Shown here in pieces: positions 15,061-23,258 of a DNA stretch of 64,000 nucleotides. Source of the DNA: Granulicella sp. Lineage in GTDB: Bacteria > Acidobacteriota > Terriglobia > Terriglobales > Acidobacteriaceae. The position numbers and the translations under genes are program-made. The notes under the pieces were generated by a model. That model did not search any database and was not told the DNA's origin. It was given only the letters and a program-made list of their open reading frames with translations. The first letter of the stretch is position 1. Every line of letters starts with the position of its first letter. The stretch lies in assembly GCA_025408425.1 (NCBI GenBank), contig JANXYX010000037.1, positions 1 through 64,000 on the forward strand, read 5' to 3'.

Positions 15061-18000
15061 ATGGGTCTGGTACGCAGGGTCTGGCCGCTGTGTGTGGGGC
15101 TAGTTGCGATGGTGGGGTTCGGTGTCCCAGCGATGGCGCTGCAGGCGACGCTGGTGGCAGATGCGCATGTGAACAGTGCGCTGCCGGCGGTGAATAGCGG
15201 GACAATCTCGAATCTCTATGTGGGTGCCGGATATTCGTCACTGGTGCAGTTTGATCTGAGTTTGCTGCCGGCGGGGACGACGGCGGCCCAGGTTTCGCGT
15301 GCAGTCCTGCGGGTGTATTGCAACCGGGTGGATACGGCTGGACTGGTGAGTGTGCAGCCAGTAAGCGGTGCGTGGGGAGAGTACAGCGTGACGTATGGAA
15401 CGCTGCCGGCTCTGGCGAGTGCGGTACAGGTGTTTCAGGTGGGTCAGGCGGGTGCCTACTTTGCCGTGGATGTGACGTTGCTGGTGCAGGGATGGGTGAG
15501 TGCTCCCACGACGAACAATGGATTGGCGCTGACTGCGGGGACGGCGGCGGTGCAGTTCGACAGCAAGGAGAATGACCTGACGGGGCATGCAGCGGAGTTG
15601 GATATTACGCTGACTTCGCAAGGGCCGATTGGGTTGACTGGTGCTCCTGGCGTGGCCGGGCCTGCGGGTGCAGCAGGTGCCATCGGTGCTACTGGGGCGA
15701 TGGGACCGTCCGGGCCTGCGGGGAGTTCGGTGGGGGGCGCGACGGGGAGCTACCAGGGGAGCTACCGGTTGGCTACGAGCTATGGGCTGGGCGACGTGGT
15801 GGAGTATCAGGGGTCGAGTTATGTTTCGCTGGGCGTTGGGAATTCAGGGAATGTTCCAGGTTCGAGTGCGGGATATTGGGGTTTGTTGGCGCAGGGCGGG
15901 ACCGGGCCGACCGGGCCTATGGGCGCCACCGGAGCTGCCGGAGTGGCTGGACCGGCGGGGCCTGTGGGCGCGGCGGGGCCTGCTGGGGTTGCCGGGCCAT
16001 CAGGCAGCCAGGGTTCGCCAGGGTTGGTGTATCAGGGGGCCTATGCATCTTCGACTAACTATGGTTTGGGGGATGTCGTGGTGTGGCAGGGGAGCAGCTA
16101 CAGCTCGTTAGTGGCGGCGAATGCGGGAAATACGCCGAGTCTTAGTCCGGGACAGTGGGGAGTGCTTACGTCGATTGGGCCTGTGGGCGCTACGGGCGCT
16201 GCTGGAGCGACTGGAGGGATGGGGCCTCAGGGTTTGCCCGGGCTTGTTGGGCCGAATGGGCCGCAGGGGCCACAAGGGTCGCAGGGGATTGCTGGGCAGG
16301 CTGGAGCCCAGGGACTGACTGGCGCGACAGGTGCGATGGGGCAGAGCGGGCCGATGGGGCCTCAGGGTGTTCCGGGGCCGGTGGGGATAACGTATCGGGG
16401 GTCGTATTTGTCTTCGACGAACTATGCGCTGGCGGACGGAGTGTCGTATGGCGGGGCAAGCTATGTTTCTCTGGTGGCGGGGAATCAGGGTAATGCTCCG
16501 GATGTGAGCCCGGCGGAGTGGTCGCTGTTTGCGGCTGCGGGTGGGGCTGGTGCCACTGGGCCAGCGGGGGCTACAGGAGCCCAGGGAGCAGCTGGGATGC
16601 AGGGTGTACAGGGTGTTGTGGGGGCGACGGGGCCGATGGGCGCTACGGGGCCTCAGGGGCCTGCGGTGGCGAACTACACGGGGAACTATTCGTCAGCGAC
16701 GAACTATGGGTTCCATGATGCGGTGAGCTACGGAGGCTCGACCTATGTTTCATTGGTTACGGGCAATGTGGGGAACACTCCGGATGTAAGTGGGGCTGAG
16801 TGGGCGGTGCTGGCGGCGCAGGGGCCTGCAGGACCGACGGGGGCGATTGGAGCACGGGGGCCGGCTGGTTCTGCGGGTGTTGCAGGTGTTGCCGGGGCGA
16901 TGGGGCCGCAAGGGCCCCCGGTGAGCTTTGTGGGGGGATGGCTGATTGGGAGCACGTACGGTGTGGGAGACGCTGTGAGCTATGGGGGCTCGAGCTACAT
17001 TGCGTTGGTGGGGAACGTGGGGAGGCAGCCTGATGTGAGCCCGGTGTATTGGGCGGTGTTGGCGGCGTCTGGGGCGGTGGGACCGACGGGAGCGACAGGG
17101 CCGACGGGATTGCAGGGGCCGAGTGGGTTTGCTGGGCCACAAGGGGTGCAAGGGCCTGCAGGACCTGCAGGGGGTGCCGGTGCGATGGGGTTGACTGGTG
17201 CAGCCGGGGTCGCGGGGCCGGTTGGGCCGATGGGTAGTGCGGGAGCGATGGGGCCTGCGGGGCTGGTGTATCGGGGAGCGTATTCGGCTGGAGTGAACTA
17301 TGGGCTGAATGATGCGGTGACGTTCCAGGGTGCAAGCTATATTTCGATGGCGGCAAGCAACGTGGGGAATGCTCCTGATGTGAGTGCGGGATATTGGAGC
17401 GTATTGGCGGCACAAGGGGCGGTGGGAGCAACGGGATTGACGGGTGCTACTGGTTCAGTTGGGCCGCAGGGGGCTATGGGCTCGGCTGGTGCTGTGGGGG
17501 CTGCAGGTCCTGTGGGAGTAGCGGGGATGAGTTATCGCGGGACGTGGGTTGCGGGTACTGGTTATGCGGTGAACGATGCGGTGCTTTTTGGCGGGACAAC
17601 GTATATTGCGACGGCTAGCAGTTCGGGGTTGCGTCCGGATTTGTATTCGGGAGCCTGGGGGGTGCTGGCGGCGCAAGGTGGTGCGGGAGCTACAGGCCCG
17701 GCCGGGGCAGCAGCCAGCGTGAGTGTCGGGACCGTGACGACGGGAGTGGCGGGAAGCGCGGCCACAGTGACGAACAGCGGGACGGGGAGTGCGGCGGTGT
17801 TGAACTTTACGATTCCGCAGGGCGCGGCGGGAACGAATGGCGGTGGTGGTGGGGCAGGTACGGCTTCTTTTCTGTCGATGTATCACGCGGTGTCGTTCAA
17901 TTTCAATTTCTATTCGGTGAACAATCCGAACTCGAGTGCGAGTGAAGGGGCTGCGGTGGTGACGTGGGTTCCGGCGGCTTGTACGGCGACGACGCTGACG

Positions 18001-18216
18001 GTTTTCTCGCAGCAATCGAATGCGATCACGGTGACTCTTCGTCAGGGGGCTCTAGGGAGCATGACGGACACGGTTCTGGCGTGTGTGGCTTCGAGCGGCG
18101 GGAGTTGTACGGTGACGGGGAGCGTTGCGGTGGCAGGGGGGAGCTTTCTGGATTTGAGCGTGAGCGGGGCGAGTGGCACGGCGGCTGGGGTGTGGACTGC
18201 AGTTGGGTGTAGCTGA
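15061..18216 (+). CDS. Large secreted collagen-like protein with seven carbohydrate-binding-like modules
   Basis: A 1051-residue protein. Signal peptide at 1-27 (VGLVAMVGFGVPAMA). Residues about 28-185 form a DNRLRE-type domain (ATLVADAHVNS...AVLRVYCN...GWV). From about 188 onward, runs of Gly-X-Y triplets (GPAGAAGAIGATGAMGPSGP type) alternate with seven modules of about 50 residues starting Y.G.Y....Y...D.V.Y.G..Y and ending W..LAA.G, like the ChiA/CBM5-12 fold. The last 150 residues are Gly/Ser/Thr-rich beta with three Cys and end in Cys-Ser, perhaps a trimer-nucleating head. ATG 15061 has AAGAGGA upstream. Likely a surface fibre or adhesin. Confidence 0.88.
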   Translation: MGLVRRVWPLCVGLVAMVGFGVPAMALQATLVADAHVNSALPAVNSGTISNLYVGAGYSSLVQFDLSLLPAGTTAAQVSRAVLRVYCNRVDTAGLVSVQPVSGAWGEYSVTYGTLPALASAVQVFQVGQAGAYFAVDVTLLVQGWVSAPTTNNGLALTAGTAAVQFDSKENDLTGHAAELDITLTSQGPIGLTGAPGVAGPAGAAGAIGATGAMGPSGPAGSSVGGATGSYQGSYRLATSYGLGDVVEYQGSSYVSLGVGNSGNVPGSSAGYWGLLAQGGTGPTGPMGATGAAGVAGPAGPVGAAGPAGVAGPSGSQGSPGLVYQGAYASSTNYGLGDVVVWQGSSYSSLVAANAGNTPSLSPGQWGVLTSIGPVGATGAAGATGGMGPQGLPGLVGPNGPQGPQGSQGIAGQAGAQGLTGATGAMGQSGPMGPQGVPGPVGITYRGSYLSSTNYALADGVSYGGASYVSLVAGNQGNAPDVSPAEWSLFAAAGGAGATGPAGATGAQGAAGMQGVQGVVGATGPMGATGPQGPAVANYTGNYSSATNYGFHDAVSYGGSTYVSLVTGNVGNTPDVSGAEWAVLAAQGPAGPTGAIGARGPAGSAGVAGVAGAMGPQGPPVSFVGGWLIGSTYGVGDAVSYGGSSYIALVGNVGRQPDVSPVYWAVLAASGAVGPTGATGPTGLQGPSGFAGPQGVQGPAGPAGGAGAMGLTGAAGVAGPVGPMGSAGAMGPAGLVYRGAYSAGVNYGLNDAVTFQGASYISMAASNVGNAPDVSAGYWSVLAAQGAVGATGLTGATGSVGPQGAMGSAGAVGAAGPVGVAGMSYRGTWVAGTGYAVNDAVLFGGTTYIATASSSGLRPDLYSGAWGVLAAQGGAGATGPAGAAASVSVGTVTTGVAGSAATVTNSGTGSAAVLNFTIPQGAAGTNGGGGGAGTASFLSMYHAVSFNFNFYSVNNPNSSASEGAAVVTWVPAACTATTLTVFSQQSNAITVTLRQGALGSMTDTVLACVASSGGSCTVTGSVAVAGGSFLDLSVSGASGTAAGVWTAVGCS
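15622..17710 (+). repeat. Coding repeat region: collagen blocks alternating with seven modules
   Basis: The seven modules begin near 15749, 16030, 16393, 16675, 16927, 17269 and 17533. Each is preceded and followed by Gly-X-Y blocks of roughly 25-55 residues. The DNA is GC-rich and internally repetitive (GGGGC(C/G)T-type units), so unequal crossing-over could change the module number. Confidence 0.8.
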
Positions 18217-18313
18217 ACTTTGTTGATTGGGACCGCGAGAGAGCCAAGGGCGCCCGTGAAAGGTTATGCTGGTGTGCGATTGGCATGACCAATTTGGAGC
18301 GAGGAACTCTCGA

Positions 18314-20233
18314 ATGATGATGCGATGGGGCGTTGGGCTGGTGGCGGTAGTGTTGGGCGCTGGACAGGTGGCGGCGGGTCAGGATCCAGTGGTGGTGAAG
18401 ATAGCGGATTCGGCTATGAAGGAGTTTCCGCAGGGAGTGGTGGCGACGGATAACCGTCCGGGAGCCTGGGGGTATACGGAAGGGGTGCTGCTGGATGGGA
18501 TGGCGGCGCAGTGGCATGCGACTGCGGACGGGGCGGAGTTTAAGTACATCAAGGAGTCGGTTGATCGATATGTAACGGAAGATGGAATAATCAAGGGATA
18601 CGGCGCTGACCTGCATAGCCTGGATGAGGTGGAGATGGGGCGGTCGGTCGTGCTGTTGTACCGGGTGACGCAGGAGGGGAAGTACTACAAGGCGGCGAAG
18701 TTCATTCATGAGCAGTTGGCGCTGCAGCCGCGTACTGCGAGTGGCGGGTACTGGCATAAGAAGATCTACCCGAACCAGATGTGGCTTGATAGTGCGTTTA
18801 TGGCGGAGCCTTTTAGGGCAGAGTATGCGGCCACGTTTCATGAACAGGGGGACTGGGACGATATTGCGAAGCAGTTGTTGCTGATGGATGTAAAGATGCG
18901 CGATGTGAAGACTGGCCTGATGCTGCATGGGTGGGACGAGTCGATGCAGATGCCGTGGGCTGACAAGTCCACTGGCTTGTCGCCGGAGGTGTGGTCGCGT
19001 GCGATGGGTTGGTATGCGATGGCGCTGGTGGATGTTTTGGACTGGATGCCCGTGGATCACCCGGAGCGGAAGGAACTGATCAGCGTTTTGAATAAGACGG
19101 CGGCGGCGATTGTGCGCTACCAGGACGCGGGGACGGGGCTTTGGTGGGAGGTGATGGACAAGGGAGGGAAGGCCGGGAACTTTACTGAGTCATCGGCGAG
19201 TTGCATGTTTGTGTATGCGCTGGCGAAGGGCGTGCGGATGGGGTATCTGCCGAAAGGGGATGAGGGCAATGCGCGGCGGGGGTGGGATGGGATAGTGAAG
19301 ACGTTCGTGAAGACGGAGCCGGATGGGATGGAGACGCTGACCGGAACGATTAAAGGTGCGGGGCTGGGTGGGACGCCGTATCGATCAGGGACGTATGAGT
19401 ACTACGTTGGCGAGAAAGTGATTTCAAACGACGGGAAGGGAATTGGAGCGTTCCTTATGGCGGGGAGCGAGATGGAGCAGGCTGCGACAGCAACGCTGGG
19501 ACTGGGCAAGACGGTTGTAGTGGATGCGTGGTTCAACTCGCAGACGCGGAAGAATGCTGCGGGACAGACAGAGCTCTTTCACTACAAGTGGGATGACGAT
19601 TCGAATAGCGGATTCGCGTTCTTTGGTCGGGCGTTCCAGCGGTATGGGGCGAGGCTGGATGAGGAGCAGTCTGCTCCTACGGCAGCGGACCTGAAGCGAG
19701 CAAAGGTTTATGTGATGGCTTCGCCGGATATTCCGATCAAGAATCCCGCGCCGCACTCTATGGACACGAAGAGCGGAGATGAGATTGAGGCCTGGGTGAA
19801 GGCGGGTGGAGTGCTGTTGCTGATGGAGAATGATGGGCCGAATGCAGAGTTTGAAAACTTCAATACGCTAAGCGAGCGATTTGGGATTCACTTCAATCCG
19901 GTGCTGCGGAACCATGTAGTGGAGAATGATTTTCCTGCAGGGACGGTGATCATTCCTGCAGGAACGGGAGTGTTTCAACACCCACACCAGGCTTACATGA
20001 AGGACACTTGCACGATTACGGTGTCGGGGCCAGCGAAGGCCGTGCTGATGGCAACGACCGAGCCGAAGAGCGATGTGATGATGGCTGTGGCTAAGGTGGG
20101 GAAGGGAACGGTGTATGCGGTGGTGGATCCTTGGTTCTACAACGAGTACACGGATCGGCGGAATAACCTGCCGGTGGAGTTCGACACGTTTGCTGCCGCG
20201 ATCGATCTGGCCGGGTGGGCGATACGGCAGTGA
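18314..20233 (+). CDS. GH105 unsaturated rhamnogalacturonyl hydrolase with C-terminal GATase-like domain
   Basis: A 639-residue secreted enzyme (signal VGLVAVVLGAGQVAAG). Residues about 20-385 form the (alpha/alpha)6 barrel of GH88/GH105, with the acidic motifs MWLDSAFMAEPF and HGWDES and the aromatic WSRAMGWYAMAL. Such enzymes remove the unsaturated uronic acid left by rhamnogalacturonan lyases. Residues about 450-639 look like a DUF4350 / glutamine-amidotransferase-like Rossmann domain (KVYVMASPDI..., EIEAWVKAGGVLLLMEND, KVGKGTVYAVVDPWFYNEY), a fusion also known in other GH105 proteins. Start at ATG 18314 (MMM) with GAGG upstream; the frame is open to 18266. Confidence 0.87.
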   Translation: MMMRWGVGLVAVVLGAGQVAAGQDPVVVKIADSAMKEFPQGVVATDNRPGAWGYTEGVLLDGMAAQWHATADGAEFKYIKESVDRYVTEDGIIKGYGADLHSLDEVEMGRSVVLLYRVTQEGKYYKAAKFIHEQLALQPRTASGGYWHKKIYPNQMWLDSAFMAEPFRAEYAATFHEQGDWDDIAKQLLLMDVKMRDVKTGLMLHGWDESMQMPWADKSTGLSPEVWSRAMGWYAMALVDVLDWMPVDHPERKELISVLNKTAAAIVRYQDAGTGLWWEVMDKGGKAGNFTESSASCMFVYALAKGVRMGYLPKGDEGNARRGWDGIVKTFVKTEPDGMETLTGTIKGAGLGGTPYRSGTYEYYVGEKVISNDGKGIGAFLMAGSEMEQAATATLGLGKTVVVDAWFNSQTRKNAAGQTELFHYKWDDDSNSGFAFFGRAFQRYGARLDEEQSAPTAADLKRAKVYVMASPDIPIKNPAPHSMDTKSGDEIEAWVKAGGVLLLMENDGPNAEFENFNTLSERFGIHFNPVLRNHVVENDFPAGTVIIPAGTGVFQHPHQAYMKDTCTITVSGPAKAVLMATTEPKSDVMMAVAKVGKGTVYAVVDPWFYNEYTDRRNNLPVEFDTFAAAIDLAGWAIRQ

Positions 20234-20240
20234 TGGGTTG

Positions 20241-20564
20241 CTAGTTTTTAGGAAAGATGGCCTGGCGTAGCTCCTGTGTGAGGGGCACGAGCAGGTGGGG
20301 TTGCGAGACGGGCGGAGTGCGGTAGAGGACTTCGAGCTGCATGGCGATTTCGGTGCCGCGCTGGTAGCCGTACATACCTAGAGATCCGGCGAACTTGTGC
20401 GAGATTGCGACAGCCTGCTCGCGATCTGCTTCGGAGAGGGTGACGTTGGCAGCGGAGGCCGCGATTCGGTCGAGGGTGTCCAGACGCTCTTTGAGTGTGG
20501 GGAGGTGGCGCTGCCAGAGTTCGGCGATGAGGGCGTTTGTTTCGGCTGCGGCTTGAGGAGTCAT
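20241..20564 (-). CDS. Stand-alone Hpt (histidine phosphotransfer) protein
   Basis: A 107-residue helical protein. The phosphoacceptor is His56 in AISHKFAGSLGMYG, which fits the Hpt pattern H-K-x-x-G-s-x-x-x-x-G. It would carry phosphate between receiver domains. It is the last of three minus-strand genes (HK-REC-REC at 21186-22895, REC at 20754-21128, this Hpt), which together can form a full phosphorelay. The 190-base gap to the receiver gene holds nothing I recognise. It converges with the GH105 gene, seven bases apart. Confidence 0.82.
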   Translation of the reverse strand: MTPQAAAETNALIAELWQRHLPTLKERLDTLDRIAASAANVTLSEADREQAVAISHKFAGSLGMYGYQRGTEIAMQLEVLYRTPPVSQPHLLVPLTQELRQAIFPKN

Positions 20565-20753
20565 AGTGTGCTGGGCGGCTTCCTTCAGGTAGCGAGTTTC
20601 GCTTCTAGGGGGAAGTGTAACGCCGATAGCGGCTTGCTCCGCAGGTTTGCGATTACAACTTTTGAGTGGGTGGGAATGTGGGTACGTGGTGCTCAGCGTG
20701 CCTGATGTGGGTAAGGAACGGCAGAGGCTGAGCCAGGGGCAGGAGTTGTGGAG

Positions 20754-21128
20754 CTAGTCTTTCCAGCCGAGGGCGTCTGCGATCTGCTGAGAGAGGGTTA
20801 GTGGGTCGAAGGGCTTGAAGAGGACTCCTGCGACGCCCAGATTGGCGAAGCGACGCTGATCGACTCCCTGAACCTTGGCGGTGAGGAGGAGGACAGGGAT
20901 GTTGCAGATGTCGGGGTTCTTCTGCATGAGTCCGAAGGTGGTCGGGCCATCGACTTCGGGCATCATGACGTCCATGACGATGGCGTCTGGCTGCTCTGCT
21001 GCGGCGATGGTCATGCCTTCTGTTCCGGAGCTTGCGGTGAGGATATGCCAGCCGGCGATGGCTTCGAGAGAGAGAGCTGCAACCTCGCGGATGTCGTCTT
21101 CGTCGTCGATGATAAGAATTCGTCGCAT
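20754..21128 (-). CDS. Single-domain response regulator (REC only)
   Basis: A 124-residue receiver domain with no output domain. Acid pocket DDEDD near residue 8, phosphoacceptor Asp53 in VMDVMMPEVDG, switch Thr in LLLTAK and Lys in FKPFDP. Such proteins act by protein contact or as relay intermediates. It follows the hybrid kinase by 57 bases and precedes the Hpt gene, so it probably passes phosphate within this cluster. Confidence 0.9.
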   Translation of the reverse strand: MRRILIIDDEDDIREVAALSLEAIAGWHILTASSGTEGMTIAAAEQPDAIVMDVMMPEVDGPTTFGLMQKNPDICNIPVLLLTAKVQGVDQRRFANLGVAGVLFKPFDPLTLSQQIADALGWKD

Positions 21129-21185
21129 GAGCGAAGTAATTCTCTCATGCGACGGGGTCTAGCGGAGTTGACTTAAGAGAGTCGT

Positions 21186-22895
21186 TCAGGCGCCAGTGGT
21201 TGCAGCGGCTAGTTCCCCGAGCCTGTTTGAGCGCAGGCGCTGGACCATGGAGACGACGAGTTCTTCGACTTCCTGGGGCTGAACCTTGGCTTTGGTCAGG
21301 AATTCGGTGGGGCCGAGGCGAAGTTTTGCCATGTCCTGCTCCGAGATTTCGCGTCCTGAGTAGACGACGAGCGGCAGGGTCTGGAGGGCGGGTTGCTGGC
21401 GCAGCCACTCGACGAGCGAGAATCCGTCACCGTCTGGCAGGGTTAGATCGAGGATGAGGAGATCTGGCCGGCGGGTGATGCACTGGCGGATGGCCTGCTG
21501 ACGGGAGGAAGCGTGCTCAATGTAGACGGCTGCGTCCTGGAAGCTGGCGATGACGACTGCTGCCAGGTCGTCGTCGTCTTCGACGAGCAGGACGTGGGCC
21601 GGACCTTCTCCTGCATGGAGCACGCGACCGAGTTCGGCGAAGAGGAGGCTCTCGTTGAAGGGCTTCTGGACCCATCCCTGGGCGTCGCCGGTGAGTTGGG
21701 GCCGAAGAGTGGAGGAGAGCACACTGAGAATGACTACGGGAATGTGGGCTGTGACGGGGTTGTTGCGGAGGCGCTGGAGGGTCTCCCAGCCGCTGAGTCC
21801 GGGCATATAGAGGTCGAGGAGAATGGCTTCGACGCGATTTTCTGCTGCGAGGATGAGAGCTTGATCACCGGAGGATGCCTCGATGACGGTGTATCCCTGG
21901 CGCGTGAGGTGATGATTGACGATGGTGCGGATGCCCTCATCGTCGTCACAGACGAGGATGGCACCTTCAGCGCGGACGGGTTCGGGGAGCGCTGCTAGAG
22001 GAGCGTCGGAGGCACGGACCGTTCGAGGAAGCATGACGTATAGAGTGGTACCGGGACCGAGATTGCGCTGCGCCCAGATGGAACCGGAGTGCTGCTGAAC
22101 GATGCTTCGGCAGATGGCGAGACCTAGTCCGGTGCCGCCTTTCTGGCGAGCGTCAGAGGGCTCGACCTGTTGGAAGCGATCGAAGATGGTGTCTAGTTGC
22201 TCGGTGGGGATGCCGCGGCCTTCGTCGGAGACCTTGAACATGATGGAGTCCGAGGTGGCTTCAGTATGGACACGCACGGTGGAAGTGGTGGGGGAGAACT
22301 TGATTGCGTTGGAGAGGAGGTTGGTGAGGACCTGGAGGATGCGGTCTGCATCGCCGTCGAAGAAGAGGGAGTCTGCGGTGACGGCTTGAGCTGGAGTGAG
22401 AGGCGCGAGTTCGAGGTGTACGGTAGCAGCGTCGGCCATGCTGGTCATGGTCTCGATGGCCTGCTGGGCTAGATCGCGGAGGGAGCAGCGACGAACTTGA
22501 AGAGGGGCGCGTCCGGACTCCATGCGCTCGAGGTCGAGGATGTCATTGATGAGGCGGATGAGGCGGTCCGTGTTGGTGACGGCAATGCGCAGCAGGTTCT
22601 GGGCCTTGGCGTCGACGTCTCCGATGACGCCTGAGGAGAGCAGACCGAGTGCGCCGCGGATGCTGGTGAGGGGAGTTCGGAGCTCGTGCGAGACGGTGGA
22701 GATGAACTCATCCTTGAGGTTGTCGAGCTCGGAGCGGTGGCTGAGCTGGATCTTGTCCTGATGCTGTTCTTCGCGGGCGTTGGTGAGCTGTGAGGCGAGC
22801 TCACGGATAGTCCGCTGAGCACGAATGAAGGCGAACAAGAGGACGCCGCAAGTGCCGAGCAAAGAGAGGTAGCAAAGGATCGGAAGAATGTGCAT
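21186..22895 (-). CDS. Sensor histidine kinase with two C-terminal receiver domains
   Basis: A 569-residue membrane-anchored kinase. Residues 1-25 form one transmembrane helix, then a coiled coil (about 28-60), the HisKA box with His70 (STVSHELRTPL), and the HATPase domain with N196 (NLLSNAIKF), DEGRGIP and GGTGLGLA. Receiver 1 (about 312-425) has Asp361, receiver 2 (about 433-555) has Asp483. There is no PAS, GAF or periplasmic sensor domain, so the signal is probably sensed through the membrane or by a partner. The downstream REC and Hpt genes complete a relay. Confidence 0.92.
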   Translation of the reverse strand: MHILPILCYLSLLGTCGVLLFAFIRAQRTIRELASQLTNAREEQHQDKIQLSHRSELDNLKDEFISTVSHELRTPLTSIRGALGLLSSGVIGDVDAKAQNLLRIAVTNTDRLIRLINDILDLERMESGRAPLQVRRCSLRDLAQQAIETMTSMADAATVHLELAPLTPAQAVTADSLFFDGDADRILQVLTNLLSNAIKFSPTTSTVRVHTEATSDSIMFKVSDEGRGIPTEQLDTIFDRFQQVEPSDARQKGGTGLGLAICRSIVQQHSGSIWAQRNLGPGTTLYVMLPRTVRASDAPLAALPEPVRAEGAILVCDDDEGIRTIVNHHLTRQGYTVIEASSGDQALILAAENRVEAILLDLYMPGLSGWETLQRLRNNPVTAHIPVVILSVLSSTLRPQLTGDAQGWVQKPFNESLLFAELGRVLHAGEGPAHVLLVEDDDDLAAVVIASFQDAAVYIEHASSRQQAIRQCITRRPDLLILDLTLPDGDGFSLVEWLRQQPALQTLPLVVYSGREISEQDMAKLRLGPTEFLTKAKVQPQEVEELVVSMVQRLRSNRLGELAAATTGA

Positions 22896-23258
22896 TAGGT
22901 GGCTTGACCCGTTGGGTAACTATATTTTATACGCCGATGGTAACCAAATAGTGGTGACTTTATGAAAGTTGTCACCGATGTTGCAATAGACCGAATAGTG
23001 CGTAGGCCCGGATTTATTCCTGTGACGACGGGGTGAGACCAGGTTTAATGCGTCCGTTTGAAGCACGAGCGCGACACAGCAATGTAAAGATAGCGATGTT
23101 TAAGCTCGGCCTTGAGGATGACAGATATAAAGATTGAGCGGCAATAACACGTATGTGGGTTATCAGTGATGACAATAGGTGCGGGTGGATGGCAGACGCA
23201 ATAAAGGCCGCCTCGATGGGAGGACGGCCTTTATTTTGTTGCTTATAGGGTTACAAGA
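22896..23258. other. Spacer upstream of the hybrid kinase
   Basis: No gene in 363 bases. It has an AT-rich stretch next to the kinase start (about 22918-22970), a dyad GGTGAC (22953-22958) / GTCACC (22971-22976) with a 12-base spacer that could be an operator, and the terminator at 23200-23236. Confidence 0.5.
23200..23236 (-). terminator. Bidirectional intrinsic terminator after the DHS-like gene
   Basis: AATAAAGGCCG pairs with CGGCCTTTATT, and CCTC with GAGG inside, around a GATG loop. T-runs lie on both sides, so it works on either strand; it sits just beyond the stop of the gene at 23259-24332. Confidence 0.85.
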
